A stretch of DNA of 34,761 nucleotides. Source: Actinomycetes bacterium (GTDB lineage Bacteria; Actinomycetota; Acidimicrobiia; Acidimicrobiales; JABEUL01). The translations under genes were made by a program, and so were the position numbers. Where the stretch lies: assembly GCA_021852345.1 (NCBI GenBank), contig JAJZNL010000036.1, forward strand, positions 65,179 to 99,939. Reading direction: 5' to 3'. The notes below the pieces were generated by a model. That model was not told the DNA's origin. It worked only from the letters and a program-made list of their open reading frames with translations, and searched no databases. Positions within the stretch are counted from its first letter, which is position 1; the number at the start of each line of letters is the position of its first letter. Below, piece after piece: positions 16,195 to 26,128 of the stretch.

Positions 16195-17784
16195 ATGGAT
16201 ACAAACGAAATAGATCTAAATGCTCAAATACGCAGGACATTTGCCATTATTTCTCATCCCGATGCGGGAAAGACTACTCTTACCGAAAAGTTTCTTTTGT
16301 ACGGAGGGGCCATTCAGGAAGCTGGGGCAGTAAGGGCCAAAGCTGGCGTAAATAAAGCTCGTTCCGACTGGATGGAGTTGGAGAAGCAACGAGGTATCTC
16401 TATCTCATCTACTGTACTGCAATTTAATTACAGAGATCACGTGATCAACTTGTTGGACACTCCTGGCCACAAAGACTTTTCCGAAGATACTTATAGGGTC
16501 TTTGAAGCAGCCGATTTTGCGATAATGGTTTTGGATGCGGCCAAAGGAATCGAATCGCAAACGTTGAAGCTTTTTGAAGTCTGCTCGAACAAGAATTTGC
16601 CCATGATTACTTTCATAAATAAATTTGATCGCCCAGGGTTGGACATTTTGGAAATAGTCGATGAGATAGAAAGTAAGTTGCAGATTCAGGTCACTCCTAT
16701 AACTTGGCCGGTAGGCATAGCCGGAGAGTTTCACGGTGTAATTAACACCCAAAAGAATGTTTATCGAAGAATTAAAAAACAGTCACATGGATCAAAAATA
16801 AGCGATGTTGACAACTTTGATTTGGATACTTCGACAAGTATCCAACGATGTGAAGAGTATCAAGACATACAAAAGGCAGTGGAAGAGATCTCTTTGCTTG
16901 AGTCGACTGATTCAGTTTTTGATGCTAATTCTTTTTTGAAGGGAGGAGCAACTCCGCTGTTCTGCGGATCGGCTTTGACAAATTTCGGAGTCGACGATCT
17001 TTTAAGTGCCGTCATTGATATCGGACCCGCACCTTACCCAAGATTAGACATAAATGGTACCGCTGCACCTTTGAACTCAGATTTTTCAGGCTTGGTCTTT
17101 AAAATCCAGGCGAACATGAATCCTAATCACCGAGATCAAGTGGCATTTCTGCGGGTAAATACCGGTAAGTTTGAAAGAGGGCAAGTTTTAAAGCATTCTC
17201 AGTCGACGGATGAGATATCTACGCGACATACGAGTTCAATTTTTGGAGCAGGTCGTGAAACCGTGGATGTAGCCTTTCCTGGCGATATCATCGGATTAAT
17301 AAACGCTAAAGATGTATCGATCGGAGATACTCTATACGTTAACAAAAAAATTACCTACCCCAAAATTCCCAGATTTGCACCAGAGATCTTTGCCGCCGCT
17401 CGAGTTAAAGATGTAAGTAAGTCCAAGCAGTTTAAAAAAGGATTGGAGCAACTTCAAAGAGAAGGTGTTATCCAACTGTTCTATGATGCCAACGGAGAAT
17501 CGGGATCGATTTTAGGGGCTGTGGGGCAGATGCAGTTTGAAGTGGTGGAGTTTAGGTTGAATCATGAGTTTAACGCTCCCATACAAATAAATTATCTTTC
17601 ATATCCAGCAATAATGAAGACGGATCTGGAATCTATACCTCATTTGAAAAAACTTCAGGGAATTAAAATTCTTAACTCTTCACAAAATGAGCTGGTGGTA
17701 TTGTTTGAAAGTCAATATCGACTTCAAAGGGTATTGCAGGACAAACCGGAAATTCATTTAAGTAAATTTCTTACAAACCTGTAG
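16195..17784 (+). CDS. prfC: Peptide chain release factor 3
   Basis: RF3 is a translational GTPase that removes RF1/RF2 from the ribosome after peptide release. The 529-residue protein opens with RRTFAIISHPDAGKTTLTEKFLLYGGAIQEAG, giving the P-loop HPDAGKTT at residues 21-28. It continues with SDWMELEKQRGISI, LLDTPGHKDFSEDTYR and FINKFDRP for the G2-G4 motifs. The C-terminal part contains PEIFAAARVKDVSKSKQFKKGLEQLQREGVIQ, diagnostic of RF3 rather than EF-G. Length is normal. AAAGAGATGAT upstream offers only a weak ribosome-binding site. A long repeat-rich leader precedes it. Confidence 0.96.
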   Translation: MDTNEIDLNAQIRRTFAIISHPDAGKTTLTEKFLLYGGAIQEAGAVRAKAGVNKARSDWMELEKQRGISISSTVLQFNYRDHVINLLDTPGHKDFSEDTYRVFEAADFAIMVLDAAKGIESQTLKLFEVCSNKNLPMITFINKFDRPGLDILEIVDEIESKLQIQVTPITWPVGIAGEFHGVINTQKNVYRRIKKQSHGSKISDVDNFDLDTSTSIQRCEEYQDIQKAVEEISLLESTDSVFDANSFLKGGATPLFCGSALTNFGVDDLLSAVIDIGPAPYPRLDINGTAAPLNSDFSGLVFKIQANMNPNHRDQVAFLRVNTGKFERGQVLKHSQSTDEISTRHTSSIFGAGRETVDVAFPGDIIGLINAKDVSIGDTLYVNKKITYPKIPRFAPEIFAAARVKDVSKSKQFKKGLEQLQREGVIQLFYDANGESGSILGAVGQMQFEVVEFRLNHEFNAPIQINYLSYPAIMKTDLESIPHLKKLQGIKILNSSQNELVVLFESQYRLQRVLQDKPEIHLSKFLTNL

Positions 17785-17881
17785 GATCAGTTTAAATTTA
17801 AATAGGTCAAACTTGTTCTTAAAGTCTGATCGGCAATCGGCGATTTCTACTAATTTTTATTGTTTAAAGATGTAGCGCCTA

Positions 17882-18232
17882 CTATGCATCCGTCGCATTT
17901 TTAAATTGAACAAATGCCTCAAAGGCTCGAGGACCGTAAACGGTAACAGTGGCCCCGTCCATAAGTAGGGCAACTCCCAAGGCTTCAGCCACTTCCTGTT
18001 CGGTTGCCTTCGCCCTTACAGCACCTCTGGCGTGTGATGCAATGCATCCGTCGCACCGCTTCACAACTGCAATTGCCAATGCGATTAACTCCTTTGTCTT
18101 GGAGTTGAGTTCACCGTCTTTCATGGCATGCTTATGAGTTTCCGCAAAACCCGACCAGATTTCGGGTATGTGACTGCGCAAATCTTTAGCAGGTTGTCTC
18201 AGATCTTCAAGAACTTGTTTGTGATCAGTCAT
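17882..18232 (-). CDS. AhpD/carboxymuconolactone decarboxylase-like protein
   Basis: This small all-helical protein of 116 residues contains the AhpD-type redox motif: KELIALAIAVVKRCDGCIASH, with C60-x2-C63 and H67. The core is typical of the carboxymuconolactone decarboxylase/AhpD superfamily, whose CxxC members reduce peroxides or peroxiredoxins. The CxxC favours a thiol-redox role over decarboxylation. A GGAG ribosome-binding site lies about 8 nt before the ATG. It is a single gene, convergent with prfC; the membrane-protein gene upstream on the same strand is 141 nt away. Confidence 0.85.
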   Translation of the reverse strand: MTDHKQVLEDLRQPAKDLRSHIPEIWSGFAETHKHAMKDGELNSKTKELIALAIAVVKRCDGCIASHARGAVRAKATEQEVAEALGVALLMDGATVTVYGPRAFEAFVQFKNATDA

Positions 18233-18373
18233 ATTACTACTCCGTTCGTACGAAATAACTTTAAGGAAAAATTATTTGGCTGCAATTTGTCTAACTGCCT
18301 ATTTAGTTTAATGTTAATTTAAGTTTTGTAAGGCAGTGACATCGACATAAATTAGACAAAAGAGTTCTTCATC

Positions 18374-19108
18374 CTAAAATTTTAATGCATCAATTTTATT
18401 TGGCTCATGTCTTAAATATCTATGAGATAGGTATGTTCCTAAGGCAAATATAAATATCGACCATGAAAAGACGACTATAAAATCTACGACAAAATGAGAA
18501 CTTATATTTTTTCGACCGTATAGCTTGGTGATATATAGCGGCCATAAACAAAACGGCACAGTGAAAGTTGAAGCTACGTACGGCAGGGACATTTTTAAGA
18601 GCCAAGGTATAATTGTAGATGGATGTTTGAGACGGGTTTTAATAAGAATCTGCTTATACGGCAAAACCGCTGAAATTAAGTTTCCAAATCCCAGCCAAGG
18701 TCCGATCGGCACAATAGTAATGACCAAGTCGATAAACAACGTCTTAAGGTTATGATTTAAAGCGTCTCCTACAATAACAAATAACACTGATACCGGTAAA
18801 ATGATAAGTGTTAGCATAACGTTTCTTATGGTTAGAATGTGGATTGGAGTGAATCCCTTTTTTCTCATTAATTCGTACCTTTCGGGATCTGCACCCAATT
18901 GGTTAGTTGCTGTAACGTCCGCAAGAAGCCATGTCGACATAATTAGACCAATTAGGCCTACCCTAAAATAATGGTGGTGGAAATAATTCGAATACGAAAT
19001 AGCAAGTACGGCTAAGACAAAATTAAAAAAAAGCGTGCTAAGCCACCAAAATGGCGGCTTAAAAGAGTAAATAAGTTCGTCTTTAACTTGTTTTAAAAAT
19101 TCGTTCAT
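18374..19108 (-). CDS. Multi-pass membrane protein, possibly ABC-2 permease-like
   Basis: The 244-residue product has about six hydrophobic segments (near residues 21-40, 49-66, 93-112, 126-150, 166-188 and 208-229). The TNQLGADPERYELMRKKGFTPIHILTIRNVMLTLI stretch, a polar loop followed by a coupling-type helix before a membrane segment, resembles ABC-2-type transporter permeases. No ATP-binding partner gene is adjacent, so the transport role is unproven. No Shine-Dalgarno is seen at the ATG. It diverges from proS, with 150 nt between the two start regions. Confidence 0.65.
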   Translation of the reverse strand: MNEFLKQVKDELIYSFKPPFWWLSTLFFNFVLAVLAISYSNYFHHHYFRVGLIGLIMSTWLLADVTATNQLGADPERYELMRKKGFTPIHILTIRNVMLTLIILPVSVLFVIVGDALNHNLKTLFIDLVITIVPIGPWLGFGNLISAVLPYKQILIKTRLKHPSTIIPWLLKMSLPYVASTFTVPFCLWPLYITKLYGRKNISSHFVVDFIVVFSWSIFIFALGTYLSHRYLRHEPNKIDALKF

Positions 19109-19227
19109 ATAAAATTCTGATGACGCAGACGGGGTTTGTAAACTTTCAAATTAATTTATCCGTTATTTTACTAAGTTTTTAGCTTTGCCACAAATTTTGG
19201 GATAATAAAATTCAGTTTTTCAACCTA

Positions 19228-19256
19228 TGGGCAAAATAGCGTCTAATCTTTATAAT
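19228..19256 (+). promoter_or_regulatory. proS promoter, leaderless type
   Basis: TGGGCA (19228-19233) and a perfect TATAAT (19251-19256) are 17 nt apart. The transcription start would fall at about 19262-19264, on or next to the ATG at 19264. No ribosome-binding site could fit in such a short leader. Confidence 0.65.
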
Positions 19257-19263
19257 TGTGAGA

Positions 19264-20997
19264 ATGACGCAACTTTTAATAAGAACTTTAAGAGACGCAC
19301 CCCAAGATGCAGAAGTGGAAAGTCATAAATTATTGGCCCGAGCGAGCTACGTATTTAGACTCTCTTCGGGCGTATATAATTTTTTGCCTTTGGGGCAGCG
19401 TGTTTTGGAAAAATTGAATGTCGTAATACGTGAGCATTTAAACGAAGCTGGTGCTCAAGAACTGTTGATGTCAGTTTTGCAGCCTGTCGATCTTTGGGAC
19501 GAAAGTGGAAGGAGTGCTGATTTCGGAGGTCTTTTGCCGGCATTTTTAGTTAAAGGACGTTCCGGAAAGTATGTAATGGGGCCGACACATGAAGAGGTGG
19601 CCACGAGAATAGTTTCCACATATGCAAAGTCCCACAAAGATCTTCCAGTTACTATTTATCAGATTCAAACTAAATTCAGAGATGAAGCTAGACCCAGATT
19701 TGGACTTTTAAGGACCAAAGAACTTATAATGTGCGACGCTTATTCTTTTGACGTTTCAAAAGAAAAGATGACTGAGACATATCAAGTGTTGCGAGACGCA
19801 TACGACAAAATTTTTGAGACTTTGGAATTGGATGTAACTGCCGTAGAAGCCAAAAGCGGTGCAATTGGGGGAGACGTAAACCATGAATACATGGTATCTT
19901 CTCCAATCGGCGAAGATACGTTTGTCTCGTGTTCAAATTGCGGATATTCGGCAAATACAGAAATTGCCAAGAAAAAATCCTATTCGAAGGAAGAAATAGC
20001 TGTCTTAACTGAGAAAATATTAAGTAGTTACGAAAATTTATCTCCTCAAGAGACATATACGCCTGGGTCAGGATCTATCGACGATGTATCGTCGCAACTT
20101 GATTTATCGGATAAAAAAGAGCAATTTCTCAAGACTTATGTCTTAAAAGATATTGACAATGACAATGTTCCGGTATTTCTGGTTGTAACTGGTGACAGGC
20201 AAATTAAGATACCCGATAATCTGAGCCCGTTTGACAGGGATGATTTTGATGAGCATCCTCGTATCATTAATGGGTTTGTTTCGCCTTATAATATAGATTC
20301 AGCTCTGAAAGTTCGAATAATTTGCGACTATGAGGTTTTGGATGTCCCCGAAAACGGCTTTGTTGTAGGTGCCAATAAATCCCAATATCACGTAAAAAAT
20401 GTAGTCCCGTTTAAAGATTTTGCCGTAGATGCTTTTGAAGATATTGCTGTTGTCAACGAAGGGGACGGTTGTCCAAACTGTGAGTCACCCTTAAATACTG
20501 TGCGTTCCGTTGAAGCGGCACATACATTTCAGATTGGACTCAAATATTCGACTTCGATGGCAAACGCGGAGTTCTTGGACGAAGACGGAATAAATAAGCC
20601 ATATTATATGGGGTGTTACGGGATCGGGGTCTCTCGGCTGATAGCTGTTATAGCAGAGACTCACCATGATGACAAAGGGCTTATTTGGCCTAAATCTGTA
20701 AGTCCGTTTGATATACATATAGTTCCGCTGTTCTTAAATAAGGATGAAAGCGTGAAACTGAAAGCCGTTGAGCTATATAATGAGCTTTCACAAAAATATG
20801 ACGTGTTGCTTGACGATCGAGAATTATCACCCGGTGTATCTTTGTCCGATGCCGATTTAATTGGAATACCACTTAGGGTAGTAATTAGTCCAAAATCACT
20901 ACAATCTGACTCCGCTGAAGTCAAATATAGGCAGAGCGGTACCGTTGAAATGATCAAGTTGACGGAATTAGCAAAGCACCTAGCTTCTAGCTGGTAA
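19264..20997 (+). CDS. proS: Prolyl-tRNA synthetase, bacterial type
   Basis: This class II synthetase charges tRNA-Pro. The sequence shows motif 2, FRDEARPRFGLLRTKELIMCDAYSF, motif 3, YMGCYGIGVSRLIAVIAE, and an inserted editing domain between them (about residues 225-405), the mark of the bacterial long form. The C-terminal anticodon-binding domain follows (IHIVPLFLN...DDRELSPGVSLSDADLIGIPLRVVI). The frame is also open from a GTG at 19258, but the -10 box ends at 19256, so ATG 19264 (577 residues) is preferred. A strong hairpin terminator follows at 21051. The downstream neighbour rimP begins 165 nt later. Confidence 0.96.
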   Translation: MTQLLIRTLRDAPQDAEVESHKLLARASYVFRLSSGVYNFLPLGQRVLEKLNVVIREHLNEAGAQELLMSVLQPVDLWDESGRSADFGGLLPAFLVKGRSGKYVMGPTHEEVATRIVSTYAKSHKDLPVTIYQIQTKFRDEARPRFGLLRTKELIMCDAYSFDVSKEKMTETYQVLRDAYDKIFETLELDVTAVEAKSGAIGGDVNHEYMVSSPIGEDTFVSCSNCGYSANTEIAKKKSYSKEEIAVLTEKILSSYENLSPQETYTPGSGSIDDVSSQLDLSDKKEQFLKTYVLKDIDNDNVPVFLVVTGDRQIKIPDNLSPFDRDDFDEHPRIINGFVSPYNIDSALKVRIICDYEVLDVPENGFVVGANKSQYHVKNVVPFKDFAVDAFEDIAVVNEGDGCPNCESPLNTVRSVEAAHTFQIGLKYSTSMANAEFLDEDGINKPYYMGCYGIGVSRLIAVIAETHHDDKGLIWPKSVSPFDIHIVPLFLNKDESVKLKAVELYNELSQKYDVLLDDRELSPGVSLSDADLIGIPLRVVISPKSLQSDSAEVKYRQSGTVEMIKLTELAKHLASSW

Positions 20998-21050
20998 AAT
21001 ATTAACTGACGCCATTTTATTTGGTGAATTTAGTTATTAGGACTTGCATT

Positions 21051-21081
21051 AAAGCGTGGGTCTTCCCCACGCTTTTGAGTT
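21051..21081 (+). terminator. Intrinsic terminator after proS
   Basis: AAAGCGTGGG (21051-21060) and CCCACGCTTT (21066-21075) form a perfect 10-bp stem with a 5-nt loop, followed by a T-rich tract (TGAGTTTTT). It separates proS from the rimP-nusA-ylxR-infB cluster. Confidence 0.85.
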
Positions 21082-21162
21082 TTTGTGGACTAAGTTAGCA
21101 AATGGTAATTAGGCAGTCACGATGCGATATAGGTTAAAAGTTTGATGAGAAAGGAGTATGCC

Positions 21163-21711
21163 GTGTCAAATATTGAAGTTGACGTTGAAGAAGCGGTAAT
21201 GTCTTCGGTTCTCTCTACCTTAACTAAGAATGAAGTCGATTTATACGATTGTTATGTCTCAAAAAATACAATCAAAATTTTTTTATCCAAAAAGTCTGGT
21301 ATCAATTTTCAGCAAATACAAAATTGTAATCGTGAGATAACAGAGATTCTTGATTCCGTAGACCCTCAAATACTTCAAAGGTATGAATTGGAAGTCAGCT
21401 CACCCGGCATAGAGAGAAATCTAAGAAAAAAAGAACACTTTCTTGATTCTGTGGGTTTGACGGTAATGATAAAGACAAGGTCAGATTCCGGATTACCACG
21501 TAGGCTACAGGGTAAACTGCTTTCTGCCGGTGATATCGAGTGTGTAATGGAGCATCAAGGAGTCAACGAAACCATTGGCTATTTAGATATAGAGTCAGCT
21601 AAGACGGTATTCGTTTGGGAAGACGAGATGGTCGATAATGCATCCGAGAGTGAATCTAAAGTAAAAAACAGAAGTAGTGTTGCAAAGAAGAAAGCAGGCG
21701 AATTAAAGTGA
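21163..21711 (+). CDS. rimP: Ribosome maturation factor RimP
   Basis: RimP assists 30S ribosomal subunit maturation. The 182-residue protein carries the family core VDPQILQRYELEVSSPGIERNLRKKEHF and the C-terminal SH3-like domain (RLQGKLLSAGDIE...GYLDIESAKTVFVWED). The frame is open from a TTG at 21142, but AAGGAG (21151-21156) is 6 nt before a GTG at 21163, so that start is used. The tail after about residue 155 is polar and lysine-rich. Its stop overlaps the nusA start by 4 nt (GTGA), as in the usual rimP-nusA operon. Confidence 0.92.
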   Translation: MSNIEVDVEEAVMSSVLSTLTKNEVDLYDCYVSKNTIKIFLSKKSGINFQQIQNCNREITEILDSVDPQILQRYELEVSSPGIERNLRKKEHFLDSVGLTVMIKTRSDSGLPRRLQGKLLSAGDIECVMEHQGVNETIGYLDIESAKTVFVWEDEMVDNASESESKVKNRSSVAKKKAGELK

Positions 21712-22928
21712 GTCCGACTAATATTGAGTTCATGGAAGCTATCGGGCTTCTTGCCAGAGAAAAAAATATCTCCATTGATACTTTGTTGGAAGCTCTTGCA
21801 AATGCCTTGGTTGCCGCTTACAAAAGGTTGCCAAATGCCGCAGAAGAGGCGGTAGTGATGATCGATCCCGAAAAGGGTGAGATATCCGTATTCGGGCAAG
21901 AGTTGGATGAAGAAGGAAATGTAATTAGGGAATGGGACGATACTCCGGAGAATTTCGGAAGAATTGCTGCACAGACCGCAAGGCAAGTTATAACTCAGAG
22001 AATACGGGAAGTGGAACGCGATATTAAGTTCGAAGAATATTCCGGTAAAGAAGGAAATTTGGTAACCGGAATCATCCAGCAGACCGATAACCGCTATACC
22101 TTGTTGGATTTGGGAAAGGTGGAGGCGCTTCTTCCTCAGGCCGAGCAGGTCTCGTCTGAAAAGTACGATCACAATTCCAGACTAAAAGCTTATATCGTGG
22201 AAATCAGAAAGACCGTTAAGGGCCCGCAGATTGTTGTCAGTAGAACTCATCCCGGTCTCATCTATCAGCTTTTTGTTTTGGAAGTTCCCGAAATAGCCTC
22301 TGGAGTAGTAGAAATTAAGGCCATTGCCAGAGAGCCGGGTCAACGAACAAAAATAGCTGTTGCTTCAAATGATCCTCAAGTCGATCCAGTGGGTGCTTGT
22401 GTAGGAGCACGCGGGACAAGGGTATCTATGATCACCAACGAACTCAGGGGTGAGAGGGTGGATATCGTACCTTACTCCGAAGATCCAGTAGAATTTGTGA
22501 AAAATGCGATTCAACCGGCAAAGGTTAGAGACGTAATGATAGATGCAATAGAAGGGACTGCGATAGTAATAGTCTCAGATAACCAATTGTCGCTTGCCAT
22601 CGGCAAAGAAGGTCAAAACGCAAGGCTTGCGGCCAGACTGACTGGATGGAGAATAGACATTAGATCTGAAACTCAGATTCAAGAAGAGCAAGGAAGCTGG
22701 GCTGAAGGTGAATGGGTTGAAGACGAGACTGGAAATATGGTCTGGAAACCAGCCGACGGTTCTGGAGTAGTTACCGTTGAAGAGTGGTCTCAAGGTGCCG
22801 GTGAAGTCGCAAAAGAGCCCGACGGTGAAGAAGATAAACTCTCAGAATCCGTTCAAGAGGAATCCGAAGCAGTCCAAAAAGAAGACGAATCAAGCGTTAT
22901 CGATGACAACGGCGGAGACCAAAGCTAA
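21708..22928 (+). CDS. nusA: Transcription termination/antitermination factor NusA
   Basis: NusA binds RNA polymerase and nascent RNA to control pausing, termination and antitermination. The 406 residues contain an N-terminal polymerase-binding domain, an S1 domain (about 125-195, GNLVTGIIQQTDNRYTLLDLGKVEALLPQAEQ) and two KH domains (REPGQRTKIAVASND...DPVGACVGARGTRVSMI and NQLSLAIGKEGQNARLAARLTGWRIDI). The C-terminal tail is acidic (EEDKLSESVQEESEAVQKED), and no E. coli-type repeats follow. The GTG start overlaps the rimP stop, and the tail overlaps ylxR by 26 nt, so the three genes are translationally coupled. Confidence 0.95.
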   Translation: MSPTNIEFMEAIGLLAREKNISIDTLLEALANALVAAYKRLPNAAEEAVVMIDPEKGEISVFGQELDEEGNVIREWDDTPENFGRIAAQTARQVITQRIREVERDIKFEEYSGKEGNLVTGIIQQTDNRYTLLDLGKVEALLPQAEQVSSEKYDHNSRLKAYIVEIRKTVKGPQIVVSRTHPGLIYQLFVLEVPEIASGVVEIKAIAREPGQRTKIAVASNDPQVDPVGACVGARGTRVSMITNELRGERVDIVPYSEDPVEFVKNAIQPAKVRDVMIDAIEGTAIVIVSDNQLSLAIGKEGQNARLAARLTGWRIDIRSETQIQEEQGSWAEGEWVEDETGNMVWKPADGSGVVTVEEWSQGAGEVAKEPDGEEDKLSESVQEESEAVQKEDESSVIDDNGGDQS

Positions 22929-23196
22929 GCGATACAAAAAAGATATTCCAGAAAAACGTGCACTGCTTAGGACGTGCATTGGATGCGGTATTAAAAAATC
23001 AATGAATGAAATGAAACGAGTTAAATTAACCGAATTGAAATTCGAGCCAGGCGTTGCGCAACGGGGTGCTTGGATTTGCTCAAATTCGGTAGATTGTGCG
23101 AATAAGGCGTTGAAGAAAAATGCTTTTAGCAGGACTTTCAAATCAAAGATTATAGTATCAAAAGACGAACTGTATCGGCTATTAAATTTAGAATAG
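22903..23196 (+). CDS. ylxR: YlxR-family RNA-binding protein (DUF448)
   Basis: YlxR proteins are small putative RNA-binding proteins located between nusA and infB. The 97-residue sequence shows RALLRTCIGCGIKKSMNEMKRV, with the RTCxGCG signature, and then RGAWICSNSVDCANKALKKNAFSRTF, equivalent to the GRGAYxCxxxxCxxxAxxxxxLxRAF motif. The frame is open farther upstream inside nusA, but the ATG at 22903 gives a normal-length protein and overlaps nusA by only 26 nt. Expression is probably coupled to nusA. Confidence 0.85.
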   Translation: MTTAETKAKRYKKDIPEKRALLRTCIGCGIKKSMNEMKRVKLTELKFEPGVAQRGAWICSNSVDCANKALKKNAFSRTFKSKIIVSKDELYRLLNLE

Positions 23197-23314
23197 CCGA
23201 TTGCATTTAAAATATAAGGTTGAGGAAATAAACATTTAAAATAGTATTCTAAGTTGAATTCTAAATTGAATTATCCGATAGACGTTTGCAAATTAAAGTT
23301 AAGTAGGAAATATA

Positions 23315-26128
23315 TTGGCAAATAAAAAAGTACGAGTTTACGAACTGGCCAAAGAGATAGGAATTGACAATAAGGCAACCCTTGAACTTTGCATTTCGCT
23401 GGGAATTGACGTCAAGAGTCACTCGTCGTCTATCGAAGAAGCACAGGCTGATAGAGTTAGAAATAAAGCTAAGAATCTGGGTCTTTACAGTAGCGTAAAA
23501 GCCGAAGCGAAACATCAAGATGCCGAAGGAAAAAAATCGGCCGACCAAAAAGAGTCCGCAACAAAACTAAAAGATTCTAAATCTAAATCGGCACCAGAAG
23601 ATGTAGCCGAAAAGGTCGAATCAAAATCCGTCGTATCTTCGGTTAAGGCAGCAGATTCAAAAGTAGTAACTTCGGGTGCCGAAACGGCAACCGTAAAATC
23701 CGTGACCGATAGGGATAACAAAAGGGAAATAAAGCCAGAGCCAGCTGGATCGGTTAAAATTTCCAAAGAACCGACACCTATCGGCGATGACGGCTCAAAC
23801 GCAAATATTCAGCGCAAAGCTTCGTCTGAAAAGAAAAGAGTTGACACCGTCGACGATAAGACCGCAAGCATCTCTTCGAGAGATAACAATTTGCCTGAAA
23901 CCGAAACTGGCGCACCCAAATCGCCGAAATTGTTGTCATCGTCAGGCAAGCCGATTCCGCCGCCGCCGAGGCCTCTTCTTTCCCAGACCGGCAAGCCGAT
24001 TCCGCCGCCGCCGAGGGGTGGTCCGAGAACAGCTCCTCCTTCGGGTGGACCAGCTGGGACTGGTGCGCCTAGAAGATTTAATTCTTCCACGGTTACTGGC
24101 AGGCAGAAGTTTTCACCTCGTCCCGGAGTTCGCTCAGACGCTCCAACTGCCGACCAGCCTCGAAATACCTTTGCAAGAGGTGGACTCGCCAGTCCTGAAC
24201 AGGTAGTACCGCAAAGCGGTAAGGGTATTTCTAATGCGAGAAGACCTCAAAAAAAGACCGGCCATCGCAGACGTCGGAACGTCGAAGAGCTGGAGCCTAC
24301 TCGGGCTACTTCCTATAACCCGTCAAATGCACCCGTGCCCGAGGGCGAAATAATAATCGAACGATCTTCAACGGCCCAAGAAATAGCACCCAAACTTAAC
24401 AGAACTGCCGGCGACATCGTGAGATTCCTATTACTTCACGGCGAAATGGTAACCGCCACGCAGTCGTTGAGCGATGATATGATCGAACTGTTTGGAGCTG
24501 AGATTGGCGCTAACATAAAGTTGGTTGACGTTGGCCAAGAACAGGAAGCGACTCTTTTAGCGAAGTATTTTTCCGATTTGGGCGACGAAATTAACGGTCC
24601 TCTTGTTGAAAGACCTCCAGTCATTACGGTGATGGGTCATGTTGACCATGGTAAAACTAAATTGTTGGACAGAATAAGGAAAGCAAATGTTGTTGCCGGT
24701 GAAGCCGGTGGTATTACGCAGCATATAGGAGCTTATCAAGTCGAAGAAAATTCGAAGCTTCTGACCTTCATTGACACGCCAGGGCATGAGGCCTTCAGTG
24801 CCATGAGAGCCAGAGGAGCTAAAATTACAGATATCGTGATACTGGTAGTTGCCGCGGATGACGGTGTCATGCCTCAAACTGTTGAAGCCATTGAGCATGC
24901 CAAAGAAGCTAAAGTACCTATCGTAGTTGCGATTAACAAAATCGACAGACCCGATGCCGATCCTCAAAGAGTCATGCAACAAATTTCAGAACATGGACTG
25001 TTGCCCGAAGGGTGGGGAGGGGAAACTATAGTTGTTCCAATTTCAGCCGTAACTGGTGAGGGTATTACTGAGTTGTTGGATAATTTGTTGTTGGTTTCTG
25101 AGATCAATGAACTAAAAGCAAATATGGAAGCGCGCTGTCGTTCGATTGTGCTGGAGTCTAACTTGGATGTCGGACGCGGTCCTGTTGCTACGGTTATTGT
25201 TCAAAGTGGAATAATTCATGTCGGCGATCCAATTGTCGTGGGTGCGGCGTGGGGTAAGGTAAAGGCTTTGATAAATGATCGAGGCGAATTTGTTAAAGAG
25301 GCGCAACCGTCGACGCCTGTGCAAGTTTTGGGTCTCTCCGAGCCGCCGCTGGCAGGAGACGAGATGTTGGTAACTTCAAGCGTAGCTGATGCCAGAATAA
25401 TCGGTGAACTTCGTGAAAAGCGAAATAGAATGGCAGCCAACGCAAATGTTAACGCTAACGTTCCCGGAGCAAAACTAGAAGATATTTTTGATCAGATATC
25501 AAAAGGTGAAACTGCTACGCTGAATTTAGTTCTAAAGGCTGATGTCCAAGGTTCATTGGAGGCTATTACTCAAAGTCTTAAGAAATTAGAAAAAGAAGAG
25601 GTTAAAATCTCAATCGTGCAACGCGGAGTTGGAGGTATTACTGAAAGTGACGTAAATCGGGCGATTGTTACAAATGCGACCATTGTTGGATTTAACGTGA
25701 GGCCTGACAGACGCTCTCGAGAGCTTGCCGAGATAAACAATATCGAAATTCGAACTTATGAAATAATTTATAAGGTGATTGAGGACATGGAAAATGCATT
25801 GCTCGGATTGCTTAAGCCAGAGTTCGAAGAAATTGTGACTGGTGATGCCGAAGTACTTCAAGTTTTCAGGGTTCCAAAGATCGGCTCGATTGCTGGTTGT
25901 ATAGTACGAAACGGAGCTATTACGCGTGGTTCTCAGGTACGGTTCTTGCGAGAAGGTGTAATTATCTGGCGAGGAACAATTACGTCGCTGAAACGATTTA
26001 AAGACGATGCCAGAGAGGTATCAGCGGGATTTGAATGTGGAATAGGACTTTCTGATTTTCAGGACCTTAAACCCGGCGATGTGATTGAAACTTTTGAAGA
26101 GAAAGAAATAGCTAGAACTTTAAATTAA
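23315..26128 (+). CDS. infB: Translation initiation factor IF-2
   Basis: IF-2 is the GTPase that brings initiator tRNA to the 30S subunit. The 937-residue protein has an N-terminal [11 protein letters not shown] domain, then a long low-complexity Lys/Ser/Pro-rich region to about residue 330, then the GTPase core with G1 GHVDHGKT at 441-448, DTPGHEAF and NKIDRP, and the C-terminal beta-barrel and SW domains. The start is TTG at 23315 ([13 protein letters not shown]); a weak purine-rich site (AGTAGGAAA) lies upstream. Inside the linker a 27-nt sequence is repeated exactly at 23945-23971 and 23990-24016, encoding two copies of GKPIPPPPR. The usual followers rbfA and truB are absent; a cyclic-di-GMP gene comes next. 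Confidence 0.96.
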   Translation: MANKKVRVYELAKEIGIDNKATLELCISLGIDVKSHSSSIEEAQADRVRNKAKNLGLYSSVKAEAKHQDAEGKKSADQKESATKLKDSKSKSAPEDVAEKVESKSVVSSVKAADSKVVTSGAETATVKSVTDRDNKREIKPEPAGSVKISKEPTPIGDDGSNANIQRKASSEKKRVDTVDDKTASISSRDNNLPETETGAPKSPKLLSSSGKPIPPPPRPLLSQTGKPIPPPPRGGPRTAPPSGGPAGTGAPRRFNSSTVTGRQKFSPRPGVRSDAPTADQPRNTFARGGLASPEQVVPQSGKGISNARRPQKKTGHRRRRNVEELEPTRATSYNPSNAPVPEGEIIIERSSTAQEIAPKLNRTAGDIVRFLLLHGEMVTATQSLSDDMIELFGAEIGANIKLVDVGQEQEATLLAKYFSDLGDEINGPLVERPPVITVMGHVDHGKTKLLDRIRKANVVAGEAGGITQHIGAYQVEENSKLLTFIDTPGHEAFSAMRARGAKITDIVILVVAADDGVMPQTVEAIEHAKEAKVPIVVAINKIDRPDADPQRVMQQISEHGLLPEGWGGETIVVPISAVTGEGITELLDNLLLVSEINELKANMEARCRSIVLESNLDVGRGPVATVIVQSGIIHVGDPIVVGAAWGKVKALINDRGEFVKEAQPSTPVQVLGLSEPPLAGDEMLVTSSVADARIIGELREKRNRMAANANVNANVPGAKLEDIFDQISKGETATLNLVLKADVQGSLEAITQSLKKLEKEEVKISIVQRGVGGITESDVNRAIVTNATIVGFNVRPDRRSRELAEINNIEIRTYEIIYKVIEDMENALLGLLKPEFEEIVTGDAEVLQVFRVPKIGSIAGCIVRNGAITRGSQVRFLREGVIIWRGTITSLKRFKDDAREVSAGFECGIGLSDFQDLKPGDVIETFEEKEIARTLN
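23945..24016 (+). repeat. Two exact 27-nt copies in the IF-2 linker
   Basis: GGCAAGCCGATTCCGCCGCC and the following 7 nt occur at 23945-23971 and 23990-24016, 45 nt apart. Each encodes GKPIPPPPR. The identity at the DNA level suggests a recent duplication that could vary in copy number between strains. Confidence 0.8.

Noticed and set aside
21142..21162. TTG or ATG start for rimP at 21142-21147
   Set aside because: The AAGGAG site lies inside this extension and is correctly spaced for GTG 21163.
22777..22902. N-terminal extension of ylxR inside nusA
   Set aside because: The region is the out-of-frame reading of the NusA acidic tail, is not YlxR-like, and would give an unusually long protein.
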